From Oscillospiraceae bacterium (lineage in GTDB: Bacteria > Bacillota > Clostridia > Oscillospirales > Ruminococcaceae): a DNA stretch of 16,987 nucleotides. This document shows, piece by piece, positions 1 through 6,389 of this stretch. The translations under genes and the position numbers were made by a program. How positions within the stretch are numbered: the first letter of the stretch is position 1; each line of letters begins with the position of its first letter. The notes under the pieces were generated by a model that was not told the DNA's origin, did no database searches, and saw only the letters and a program-made list of their open reading frames with translations. The DNA is taken from positions 1-16,987 of the forward strand of contig JAEDJF010000027.1 in NCBI GenBank assembly GCA_016296485.1, given 5' to 3'.

Positions 1-81
1 TACGAGATAACGAAAGGCAAAATGGACGACGTTTTCCTTGCGGTGACCGGGAAAAAACTTACGGGAGGTGCTGAAAAATGA
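1..81 (+). CDS. ABC transporter ATP-binding protein, C-terminal end (partial)
   Basis: Only the last 26 codons and the stop are present; the gene starts outside the window. The visible tail contains KMDDVFLAVTGK, which resembles the region after the H-loop in ATPases of ABC-2 drug/polysaccharide exporters (the 'LEDVFLxLTG' type ending). The stop codon overlaps the start of the permease gene in an ATGA junction, the usual arrangement for translationally coupled ATPase and permease subunits. The call rests mainly on this short tail motif and the partner gene; no Walker motif can be seen here. Confidence 0.75.
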   Translation, partial: YEITKGKMDDVFLAVTGKKLTGGAEK

Positions 82-980
82 CTAAACTCGCGGCGCTTGT
101 AAAGCGCAACACAAAGCTGTTTTTTAAGGATAAAGGAATGTTTTTCACCTCCCTTATCACTCCCTTGATTCTTTTGGTGCTCTACGGCACCTTTTTGAGC
201 AACGTCTATGAGGAGAGCTTTCGCTCCGCCCTTGAAGCCTTCGGCACCACCGTGCCGGATAAACTGATCGGCGGCTGCGTCGGCGGCGAACTCGTGTCCT
301 CTCTGCTGGCTGTGAGCTGCGTTACCGTAGCTTTTTGCTCAAATCTTCTGATGGTGCAGGACAAAATAAGCGGCGCAAGACACGATATTATGATTTCACC
401 GGTGGGGAACGGGACTATCGCCCTCGGCTACTACGCGGCGACCTTGGTTTCGACCCTTCTGGTCTGTTTCGTGGCGACGGGCGTCTGCCTTGCGTATATG
501 GCAAACGTCGGCTGGTATCTCACCGCTTCCGATGTTCTCTGTATTTTCCTTGACGTGTTCCTGCTCGTTATGTTCGGAACCGCTCTGTCCTCCTGCGTCA
601 ACTTTCCTCTCTCCACCAACGGTCAGGGAACCGCCGTCGGCACTATCGTCAGCGCCGGCTACGGCTTCATCTGCGGCGCGTATATGCCCATTTCCCAGTT
701 CTCCGAGGGAGTGCAGAAGGTGGTTTCCTTCCTCCCGGGCACCTACGGCACTTCGCTCCTTCGTAACCACACTCTCCGCGGCGTGTTCGAGGAAATGGAA
801 AGCCAGGGCTTCCCGCAGGAAGTGGTGGAAGCCATTAAGGACTCCGTTGACTGCAATCTCTATTTCTTTGACAACAAGGTGGAAATGAGCACTATGTACG
901 CCGTGCTCATCGGAGCAGTGGCGGTGCTCATCGGAGCATACGTGCTCATAAACGTTGTTTGGGGTTCAAAACAAAAATAG
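78..980 (+). CDS. ABC-2 type transporter permease
   Basis: A 300-residue integral membrane protein that should form the channel of a two-component ABC exporter with the ATPase encoded just upstream. It has a basic cytoplasmic N-terminus (residues 1-20), a first hydrophobic segment at about 22-45, an external loop to about 70, further hydrophobic segments at about 73-92, 115-140, 150-175 and 185-210, a long external loop rich in charged residues (about 215-270), and a last segment at 275-295. The stretch GAYMPISQFSEGVQKVVSFL is typical of the ABC-2 permease C-terminal half. The start overlaps the ATPase stop by four bases, and the ribosome binding site GGGAGG lies inside the end of the ATPase gene. 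The substrate cannot be told from sequence; antimicrobial, lantibiotic or polysaccharide export are the common roles of the family. Confidence 0.9.
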   Translation: MTKLAALVKRNTKLFFKDKGMFFTSLITPLILLVLYGTFLSNVYEESFRSALEAFGTTVPDKLIGGCVGGELVSSLLAVSCVTVAFCSNLLMVQDKISGARHDIMISPVGNGTIALGYYAATLVSTLLVCFVATGVCLAYMANVGWYLTASDVLCIFLDVFLLVMFGTALSSCVNFPLSTNGQGTAVGTIVSAGYGFICGAYMPISQFSEGVQKVVSFLPGTYGTSLLRNHTLRGVFEEMESQGFPQEVVEAIKDSVDCNLYFFDNKVEMSTMYAVLIGAVAVLIGAYVLINVVWGSKQK

Positions 981-992
981 AAGGTAAATGAG

Positions 993-1469
993 ATGAAACT
1001 GAAAAATACTCTGCTTGCCGTTACGGATATGGAAAAGTCGGTTGCGTTTTACAAAGATACCCTTGGGCTTCACAAGATTGCGGACTTCGGCGCAAACGTT
1101 ACTCTTTCCGGCGGTCTTTGCCTGCAAACGGCAGACACTTGGGCGGAGTTTATTGAAAAAACTCCCGGTGAGCTCGGTTGGTGCGGAAACGTGAGCGAGG
1201 TCTATTTTGAGGAGGACGATTTCGGCTCCTTCGTAGAAAAACTGAAAAACCTCGATATTCACTACGTCCACCCGGTAAAAGAGCACCCCTGGGGTCAGCG
1301 CGTCGTGCGTTTTTACGACCCGGACTGCCATATAATCGAGGTGGGCGAAAATATAAAATCCGTATGCCTTCGTTTTATCGAAAGCGGGCTCACAGTGGAA
1401 CAGACCGCAAGACGTATGGATGTGCCCGCTGAATTTGTGAAAAAGTGCCTTCCTAAAGTCAGAGACTGA
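993..1469 (+). CDS. VOC-family (glyoxalase/bleomycin resistance-like) protein with C-terminal tail
   Basis: A 158-residue protein. Residues 1-119 form a vicinal oxygen chelate unit: the N-terminal strand with TDMEKSVAFYKDTLGL (11-26) and the closing signature VVRFYDPDCHIIEVGE (104-119), with Glu116 in the place of the usual metal-ligand glutamate. The N-terminal strand lacks the common first histidine ligand, so metal binding is uncertain. Members act as lyases, dioxygenases or drug-binding resistance proteins; the substrate here is unknown. Residues about 125-158 are extra and read like a small helix-turn-helix (SGLTVEQTARRMDVPAEFVK). It follows the ABC permease by 12 bases with AAGGT as a ribosome binding site and probably shares its transcript. 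Confidence 0.85.
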   Translation: MKLKNTLLAVTDMEKSVAFYKDTLGLHKIADFGANVTLSGGLCLQTADTWAEFIEKTPGELGWCGNVSEVYFEEDDFGSFVEKLKNLDIHYVHPVKEHPWGQRVVRFYDPDCHIIEVGENIKSVCLRFIESGLTVEQTARRMDVPAEFVKKCLPKVRD

Positions 1470-1496
1470 AAGTAAAAACTATCAGGAGGGAAAAAT

Positions 1497-1817
1497 ATGC
1501 CGAGCAGCAAAGAGTATCTCAATTATATTTTGGACCAGCTTTCGCCCCTCTCCGAAATATCTTACAGACCGATGATGGGGGAATACATAATCTACTATAA
1601 GGGGAAAATCGCCTTTGAAATTTGCGACAACCGCCTTCTGGTAAATCCCGTTCCGGCGGCGCTCAAAATGCTGCCGAACGCACCGCTTGAGCCTCCCTAT
1701 GCCGGCGCGAAGGATATGCTCCTTGTGGAAAACGTGGACGACGGCGAGCTTTTGCGCTCGCTTGTCGAAAAAATATATTGCGAACCCCCAGCTCCGAAAC
1801 CGAGGAAAACAAAATGA
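1497..1817 (+). CDS. TfoX/Sxy N-terminal domain protein
   Basis: A 106-residue cytoplasmic protein made of one TfoX_N-type domain. The diagnostic part is the strand-turn-strand block PMMGEYIIYYKGKIAF (25-40) followed by ICDNRLLV (42-49), matching the family pattern of a glycine-containing turn, 'Y..G..FA' and 'D.RLY.K'. There is no TfoX C-terminal domain. In gamma-proteobacteria full TfoX/Sxy controls competence; single-domain Bacillota members have no assigned function, so a competence role should not be assumed. A strong AGGAGGG site lies 7 bases before the ATG. The stop overlaps the next gene by four bases (ATGA), suggesting translational coupling with the acetyltransferase. Confidence 0.8.
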   Translation: MPSSKEYLNYILDQLSPLSEISYRPMMGEYIIYYKGKIAFEICDNRLLVNPVPAALKMLPNAPLEPPYAGAKDMLLVENVDDGELLRSLVEKIYCEPPAPKPRKTK

Positions 1818-2344
1818 ATACGCCGGTTTTGGAAACAAAAAGACTGCTCCTGCGCCCTTTTTCCACAGAGGACGCAAGGAGCGTCTTTGAATGTTGGGAG
1901 AGCGACCCTGAGGTCGCGAAATATATGTTTTGGACGAGTCATAACGACATTGAAAAAACGAAGGAATGGCTCTCCTTTGAAATCGGTCAGATTGCGAAGG
2001 ACGACTGGTACCGCTTCGCCATCGAACTCAAAAATACGGGCGAACTTATCGGAACGGCGCTGATATATTATGAGCCGGAAGTGGAATGCTGGGAAATCGG
2101 CTACAACCTCGGAAGGAAATATTGGGGCTTTGGCTACGCGACGGAAGCCGCGGCGGAGATTATTTCTTTTGCGAAAGATACCCTTAAAATTTCCGAAATT
2201 GTCGGAAGATACGCGAAAGAGAACCCCGCCTCCGGAAACGTAATGCGAAAGCTCGGCTTTTGCTATGAAAAGGATATTCCCTACGAGTGCAATGACAAGT
2301 CCGTTTTGAGAGACGGGATCCAGTGCCGGTTAGGGATAAAATAA
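1814..2344 (+). CDS. GNAT family N-acetyltransferase (RimJ/RimL-like)
   Basis: A 176-residue enzyme of the Acetyltransf_3 type, expected to move an acetyl group from acetyl-CoA to an amine on a protein N-terminus or small molecule. It opens with LETKRLLLRPF (6-16), the standard RimJ/RimL start, and has the acetyl-CoA pyrophosphate-binding loop GRKYWGFGYATEA (100-112) and the helix region ENPASGNVMRKLGF (136-149). The ATG chosen lies in the ATGA overlap with the TfoX-like gene, with GAGGA about 7 bases before it; an in-frame ATG 36 bases upstream would extend into that gene and adds residues with no family match. The substrate is unknown. Confidence 0.88.
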   Translation: MNTPVLETKRLLLRPFSTEDARSVFECWESDPEVAKYMFWTSHNDIEKTKEWLSFEIGQIAKDDWYRFAIELKNTGELIGTALIYYEPEVECWEIGYNLGRKYWGFGYATEAAAEIISFAKDTLKISEIVGRYAKENPASGNVMRKLGFCYEKDIPYECNDKSVLRDGIQCRLGIK

Positions 2345-2388
2345 AACTGTTTCAAACGTAACGTAAAGCTCAAGAGAAAGGTGCTCGA

Positions 2389-2949
2389 ATGAACAATAAA
2401 AATCTTCCGAACTGCATCACTGCTTTCCGTATAGCTGGAGCGGTGCTGTTAATATTCACCGCTTCATTTTCTCCGGCGTTTTACGCCGTGTATACGCTAT
2501 GCGGCGTAAGCGACGTCGCCGACGGCTTTATTGCAAGAAAGTTCAAGACCGAAAGCGAGCTCGGCTCAAAGCTCGACAGCGTAGCCGACCTTCTTTTCTA
2601 TGCGGTGATGCTGTTTAAACTTATTCCGACCTTTATCGAAAGGCTCACGGCGGGAATATGGTGCGCCATCTTTGCGGTGCTTGCTCTAAGGCTGGCGTCA
2701 TATATTGTCGCGGCGGTGAAATACCGCCGCTTTGCGTCGCTCCATACCTATATGAATAAAGCTACGGGTCTTGCGGTTTTCTCCGTCCCGTATTTTATTC
2801 TTTTGCCGTTTTATCTCCCTCTTTGCGTAGCAGTCTGCGCCGTTGCGGGCGCCGCTTCGGCGGAGGAACTGATTATACATTTAAGCTCGAAAGAGTATGA
2901 GCCGGAAAGAAAAACGCTGGTGTTCCGCAGGAACAAAACAAAAAGGTGA
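2389..2949 (+). CDS. CDP-alcohol phosphatidyltransferase
   Basis: A 186-residue integral membrane enzyme of phospholipid synthesis, which replaces CMP of a CDP-linked lipid or alcohol with another alcohol. The complete catalytic signature D-x2-D-G-x2-A-R-x8-G-x3-D-x3-D is present: Asp42, Asp45, Gly46, Ala49, Arg50, Gly59, Asp63 and Asp67. Around it are hydrophobic segments at about 12-35, 65-82, 88-112 and 125-160, shorter than but similar to PgsA-type proteins. The sequence does not settle whether it makes phosphatidylglycerol phosphate, cardiolipin or another lipid. A small interval of 44 bases with AGAAAGGTG as ribosome binding site separates it from the acetyltransferase, and no promoter was found there. 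Confidence 0.9.
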   Translation: MNNKNLPNCITAFRIAGAVLLIFTASFSPAFYAVYTLCGVSDVADGFIARKFKTESELGSKLDSVADLLFYAVMLFKLIPTFIERLTAGIWCAIFAVLALRLASYIVAAVKYRRFASLHTYMNKATGLAVFSVPYFILLPFYLPLCVAVCAVAGAASAEELIIHLSSKEYEPERKTLVFRRNKTKR

Positions 2950-2954
2950 CGGAT

Positions 2955-3410
2955 ATGACTCTTTACCCGAATAAACTGAATTTTAAAGTTAAACGCCTTT
3001 CGCCCGATGAGCTTCCCGAAGCCGTCGCTTTGATTTGGGAGGTATTTTCGGAGTTTGAAGCGCCGGAATATTCAAAAGAGGGCGTCCGGGCGTTTCGCGC
3101 GGCTCTTGACGACGGCGAGCGCAACAAAGCCATGGCTTTTTACGGCGCTTTTTCGGCGGGGGAGCTTATTGGCGTTCTTGCGGTCCGAAAGCCGCAGCAT
3201 ATCGGATATTTCTTCGTGAAAGCCGAGTACCAGCGAAAGGGCGTCGGGCGGGCTCTTTTTGAAACAATGTGCCTTGATTATGAGCGCAAGGAGTTTACCG
3301 TAAATTCCTCGCCCTACGCCGTAGAAATTTACCGAAAGCTCGGCTTTGAGCCGACGGGCGCCGAGCAAGTCGAGAGCGGAATACGTTACGCTCCGATGAA
3401 ATTCGGCTGA
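2955..3410 (+). CDS. GNAT family N-acetyltransferase
   Basis: A 151-residue single-domain acetyltransferase. The acetyl-CoA loop is QRKGVGRAL (about 93-101), preceded by the strand IGYFFVKAEY and followed by the C-terminal YRKLGFEPTG segment, which is the standard order of GNAT motifs A and B. The start is placed at the ATG because AAGGTGA (2943-2949) sits 5-7 bases before it; a GTG nine bases earlier overlaps the previous stop but has no ribosome binding site of its own. The Shine-Dalgarno sequence overlaps the end of the phosphatidyltransferase gene, so the two genes are probably co-translated. The substrate cannot be named. Confidence 0.85.
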   Translation: MTLYPNKLNFKVKRLSPDELPEAVALIWEVFSEFEAPEYSKEGVRAFRAALDDGERNKAMAFYGAFSAGELIGVLAVRKPQHIGYFFVKAEYQRKGVGRALFETMCLDYERKEFTVNSSPYAVEIYRKLGFEPTGAEQVESGIRYAPMKFG

Positions 3411-3434
3411 AAATTTAAAAAGGAATTTTAGAAA

Positions 3435-3899
3435 ATGGAATGGATAAATATTTTCGGGCTCGTTTTTATGACCGTAATAATAATACCGAATATAATATTT
3501 GCGGCAAAACGTAAGGACGGCTTTGAAAACCTCTGGGAAAATAAAACCGTCGAAACCCTTGAGCAAATCGGGCGTTTTTGCTGTTTCGGGTTTATGGTGA
3601 TAAATATCCCCGGAACCTGGTTCGGCTTCGTTTCGGACGAGGCTTTCGCCCTCTATTTGATCGTGGACTGCGCTTTAACGCTCCTTTACTGCGCCGTCTG
3701 GGCTATTTGCTTTAAGAAGGACAGTATGTTCAAAGCCGTGGCTCTTTCGGTTTTGCCCTCCGCGCTGTTCCTTTTCAGCGGGATAATGCTCCGCTCGATT
3801 TTTCTTATTGTTTCGGCGCTGATTTTCGCTCCATGCCATATTTTAGTAAGCTGCAAAAACGTCGCCGCAAAGAAAAATAAAAGGAGCGATACGAAATGA
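3435..3899 (+). CDS. Small integral membrane protein of unknown function
   Basis: A 154-residue hydrophobic protein not recognised as any named family. Likely membrane segments lie at about 4-22, 47-64 (with a CCFGF start), 69-93, 97-113 and 116-134, so four or five helices. A soluble loop (about 24-45: charged, with WENKTVETLEQIGRF) follows the first helix, and the C-terminus ends in a lysine-rich cytoplasmic tail (KNVAAKKNKRSDTK). The ribosome binding site AAGGA lies about 10 bases before the ATG. Its stop codon overlaps the start of the lipoprotein gene by four bases, so the two products are probably made together and may act together at the membrane; that link is an inference. Confidence 0.75.
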   Translation: MEWINIFGLVFMTVIIIPNIIFAAKRKDGFENLWENKTVETLEQIGRFCCFGFMVINIPGTWFGFVSDEAFALYLIVDCALTLLYCAVWAICFKKDSMFKAVALSVLPSALFLFSGIMLRSIFLIVSALIFAPCHILVSCKNVAAKKNKRSDTK

Positions 3900-4282
3900 A
3901 AAAACTTCTGTTCGCCGCGGCGCTCGCCCTGATTGCCGCGGTGATTTTTGTGTCCTGTGCGAAATCGCCGGAAATGACCGTAGACGTAATAAAAACAAAG
4001 GACGGCACCTCGCTTACGGTGCGAAGCGGAACGGAACAGCGAAGCTTCAGCGTGGAGGAGGGGCAAAGCTGCGAGGTTTTTGTAACGGTTAAAAAAGCCG
4101 GAGGTACTCTTGACCTTAAAATCGAAAGCGCCGACGGCGAAAAAACGCTGTACGTCGGAAAGGACCTTCCGAGTTCGAGCTTTTCTGTGACCGCGTCCGA
4201 AGCGGGAGATTACGTTATCTTTATCGAAGCCTTCGGCTTCATCGGCGGCTACACCGTCGAGTGGACATACGGCGCCGCCTGA
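3896..4282 (+). CDS. Putative lipoprotein
   Basis: A 128-residue exported protein of unknown function. A basic start (MKKLLF), a hydrophobic stretch at residues 4-18 and the box FVSC ending at Cys21 indicate a type II signal peptide with the cysteine as lipid-attachment site; the box has Phe instead of the usual Leu at -3, so it is close to but not a perfect match. The mature part (22-128) is short and beta-rich, with alternating hydrophobic residues, resembling a small jelly-roll or immunoglobulin-like domain (ending GDYVIFIEAFGFIGGYTVEW). It is the last gene of the run that begins with the ABC transporter; the next gene has its own promoter. Confidence 0.75.
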   Translation: MKKLLFAAALALIAAVIFVSCAKSPEMTVDVIKTKDGTSLTVRSGTEQRSFSVEEGQSCEVFVTVKKAGGTLDLKIESADGEKTLYVGKDLPSSSFSVTASEAGDYVIFIEAFGFIGGYTVEWTYGAA

Positions 4283-4321
4283 AAATCAGCAAAGAAAGTC
4301 GAGAACACCTTTTTTCGAAGT

Positions 4322-4336
4322 GGTATAATTCAGCTC
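4322..4336 (+). promoter_or_regulatory. Extended -10 promoter of the AraC-type regulator
   Basis: TGGTATAAT is a perfect extended -10 element (TATAAT at 4324-4329 with TG one base before). The -35 position, 17 bases upstream, holds only a weak match (GAGAAC), as is common when the -10 is extended. The start of transcription would be near 4336, three bases before the ribosome binding site AAGGTGG, giving a leader of about 18 bases. This position rules out upstream start codons for the regulator. Confidence 0.75.
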
Positions 4337-4353
4337 GTAAGGTGGTGAAAAGA

Positions 4354-5241
4354 TTGAAAGAACAGATTCTTGCGGTACAGAGAATGCAGGATTACATCTC
4401 CGAAAACCTCGAAAGTGAAATAACTCTTGCGGATCTTTCCCGGGTTTCGCTGTTTTCCCCCTGGCATTCTCATCGCCTTTTCAGACAGTACACCGGGCTT
4501 GCTCCTGCGGAATATATCCGCCGGTTCCGCCTCTCGAAATCCGCTATGCGGCTCAAAAACGAGTCCTGCCATATAATCGACGTCGCTTACGATTCCGGCT
4601 TCTCGAGCGTTGACGGTTACCAGCGGGCGTTTTTGCGGGAGTTCGGCTGTAACCCCGGCGAGTACGTAAAGACAAAATCTGCGATTCCTCTTTTTATCCC
4701 CTACGGAGTAAAATTCCGCGAACTGAGAAAGGAGAACTTTGATATGGAAAACGTACAGAGCGTATTTGTCCAGCTTATCCGAAAACCCGAAAGAAAGGTA
4801 ATTATTAAACGGGGCGTTTCCGCCGAGGATTATTTCGATTACTGCAGCGAGGTGGGCTGCGACATCTGGGGAACCCTCGTAAGTATGGACTCCCTTTGCG
4901 GCGAGCCGGTTTGTCTCTGGCTGCCGGAAAAATACAAAAAGCCCGGAACCTCCACCTACGTACAGGGAGTTGAGGCAAAGCCGGACTATGACGGCGAAAT
5001 CCCCGAGGGCTTCGACGAGATTACGCTGCCCGCCGCGGAGTATCTTATGTTCCAGGGCGAACCCTTCCTTGAGGAAAACTACTGCGAAGCCATAAACGCA
5101 GTGCAGCGCGCCATCGAAAAGTATGACCCGTCTTTGATCGGGTATCGGTGGGATGACGAAAACCCGAGAATCCAGCTTGAGCCCTTGGGCGAGAGGGGAT
5201 ATATCGAGCTTCTTGCCGTGCGCCCGGTCGAAAAGAACTGA
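4354..5241 (+). CDS. AraC-family transcriptional regulator with GyrI-like effector domain
   Basis: A 295-residue cytoplasmic regulator. Residues 1-105 hold the AraC DNA-binding part with two helix-turn-helix units: the first around ITLADLSRVSLFSPWHSHRL (23-42), the second around HIIDVAYDSGFSSVDGYQRA (73-92) ending in the family-typical F-x-x-x-F-G-x-x-P-x-E-Y pattern. Residues about 137-293 form a GyrI/SOUL-like small-molecule-binding domain (segment LPAAEYLMFQGEPF at 225-238). This order is that of Rob/BmrR-like multidrug or stress sensors, suggesting a hydrophobic or cationic ligand. The TTG start is chosen because AAGGTGG lies 7 bases before it and because the promoter starts transcription only about 18 bases upstream; the open frame runs further up to 4261, inside the lipoprotein gene. 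A strong terminator follows. Confidence 0.88.
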   Translation: MKEQILAVQRMQDYISENLESEITLADLSRVSLFSPWHSHRLFRQYTGLAPAEYIRRFRLSKSAMRLKNESCHIIDVAYDSGFSSVDGYQRAFLREFGCNPGEYVKTKSAIPLFIPYGVKFRELRKENFDMENVQSVFVQLIRKPERKVIIKRGVSAEDYFDYCSEVGCDIWGTLVSMDSLCGEPVCLWLPEKYKKPGTSTYVQGVEAKPDYDGEIPEGFDEITLPAAEYLMFQGEPFLEENYCEAINAVQRAIEKYDPSLIGYRWDDENPRIQLEPLGERGYIELLAVRPVEKN

Positions 5242-5245
5242 AATC

Positions 5246-5281
5246 AAGAGGGCGGCTCATCGGAGCCGCCCTCTTAATTTT
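5246..5281 (+). terminator. Rho-independent terminator after the AraC-type gene
   Basis: A perfect 13-base-pair stem (5246-5258 with 5263-5275, arm AAGAGGGCGGCTC) closes a four-base ATCG loop, followed by AATTTTAT. It starts five bases after the stop codon and separates this unit from the next promoter. Confidence 0.92.
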
Positions 5282-5290
5282 ATAAAATCG

Positions 5291-5319
5291 TTGACACGGC
5301 AAAAAAGCGGCTGTAAAAT
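5291..5319 (+). promoter_or_regulatory. Sigma-A-type promoter of the toroid protein gene
   Basis: Consensus -35 TTGACA (5291-5296), a 17-base spacer and -10 TAAAAT (5314-5319), the closest match to consensus in the window. Transcription would begin near 5326, about 32 bases before the ATG. Confidence 0.85.
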
Positions 5320-5357
5320 GTGGTAGAAGAACACCGCATTTTTAGCCGGAGGCAGCT

Positions 5358-6260
5358 ATGAATATTGAAAGCGCAAGAAAATTTATATATCTTAACGCAA
5401 GACCCCTTGACTTTGCAAGGTGGCGCTTCCTTTTTGAAAACGGAAGCCGGGAAAACGTCCTTGATATTCTTTCGGAGTATCAAAATGAGGACGGTGGCTT
5501 CGGCGGCGGGCTTGAACCGGACTGCCTCAATCCGAACTCATCTCCGGTCCAGACCTGGGTCGCAACCGAAATAATAAAGGAAACGGGGCTTAACGACGAG
5601 GACCACCCGATTATTAAAGAGATACTTAAATATCTGGGCTCCGGGGCGGATTTTGACGGTCATATGTGGCTTAATACGGTACCTACTAACAATGACTATC
5701 CCCACGCGCCCTGGTGGAACTATGACCCGGAGCAGGAGCTTTCGTATAACCCCACCGCTTGCTTTGTCGGATTTATCATAAAATACGCGGACCGGGACAG
5801 CGACCTTTACGCCCTCGCCGTCCGCTTGGCGAAAGAGGCATATGCTTTTCTAAAATCCAATTACCCGCTGGAATCAATGCACACGGTTTCCTGCTTCGTT
5901 GAGCTTTTTGAATACCTGCGGGAATGCGGACAAAGCGCCGGCATTGATATGGACGAGTTTGAAAAAATCCTCAAGGAACAGATAGATTTCGTATTAACGA
6001 AGGACACCTCCCTTTGGTCTTCGGAATACGTCTGCAAGCCGTCCTTATTCATAAACTCAAAAGAGAGCGTTTTTTACTCCGGAAATAAAGAAATCTGCGA
6101 CTTTGAGCGGGAATTTATTTCGAAAACGCAGGAAGCTGACGGAAGCTGGAACATCACCTGGGAATGGGAAAGCTATCCGGAACAGTGGCATATAAGCAAA
6201 AATCAGTGGAAATCCGACCTTATTATAAAAAACGTGAAATTTTATAACGCGATGAAATAA
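5358..6260 (+). CDS. Alpha-alpha toroid (prenyltransferase/squalene cyclase-like) protein, function unknown
   Basis: A 300-residue protein with the repeat signature of terpenoid cyclase/prenyltransferase-like alpha-alpha barrels. A QW-type motif at QNEDGGFGGG (42-51) and a second at QEADGSW (258-264), both preceded by helices, mark the toroid turns; more degenerate helices lie between. It is far too short for a full squalene cyclase and has no DXDD motif that I can see, so an active cyclase is unlikely; peptide, lipid or polysaccharide binding or an untested transferase activity remain possible. There is no signal peptide or membrane segment, so it should be cytoplasmic. The ATG follows GGAGG by five bases. 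It stands alone between its own promoter and terminator. Confidence 0.75.
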   Translation: MNIESARKFIYLNARPLDFARWRFLFENGSRENVLDILSEYQNEDGGFGGGLEPDCLNPNSSPVQTWVATEIIKETGLNDEDHPIIKEILKYLGSGADFDGHMWLNTVPTNNDYPHAPWWNYDPEQELSYNPTACFVGFIIKYADRDSDLYALAVRLAKEAYAFLKSNYPLESMHTVSCFVELFEYLRECGQSAGIDMDEFEKILKEQIDFVLTKDTSLWSSEYVCKPSLFINSKESVFYSGNKEICDFEREFISKTQEADGSWNITWEWESYPEQWHISKNQWKSDLIIKNVKFYNAMK

Positions 6261-6267
6261 TAATCTA

Positions 6268-6300
6268 ACCCGCCCGCTTTAAACGGGCGGGTATATTTTA
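6268..6300 (+). terminator. Rho-independent terminator after the toroid protein gene
   Basis: A nine-base-pair GC-rich stem (ACCCGCCCG, 6268-6276, with 6284-6292) and a seven-base CTTTAAA loop, followed by the AT-rich run ATATTTTATT. It lies eight bases after the stop codon. Confidence 0.88.
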
Positions 6301-6319
6301 TTCCGAATCGTGCTGCCTA

Positions 6320-6348
6320 TCGACAATGTGAACTCTTTGTGATATGAT
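6320..6348 (+). promoter_or_regulatory. Promoter of the VanW-DltA-DltC operon
   Basis: A -35 TCGACA (6320-6325), a 17-base spacer and an extended -10 TGATATGAT (-10 hexamer 6343-6348). The start of transcription would be near 6355, about 35 bases before the vanW-like start. The -35 lies in a CCTATCGACAAT box (6316-6327) that recurs at the promoter of the CmpB-like gene with the same spacing to the -10, so it may be an operator as well as a -35 element. Confidence 0.82.
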
Positions 6349-6389
6349 TGAAACAGTAAAGATTTTACAAATGGAGAGGAGAGAGCGCC

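Noticed and set aside
4261..4353. Upstream extension of the AraC-type regulator into the lipoprotein gene
   Set aside because: The extra residues match no family, have no ribosome binding site, and lie before the extended -10 promoter.
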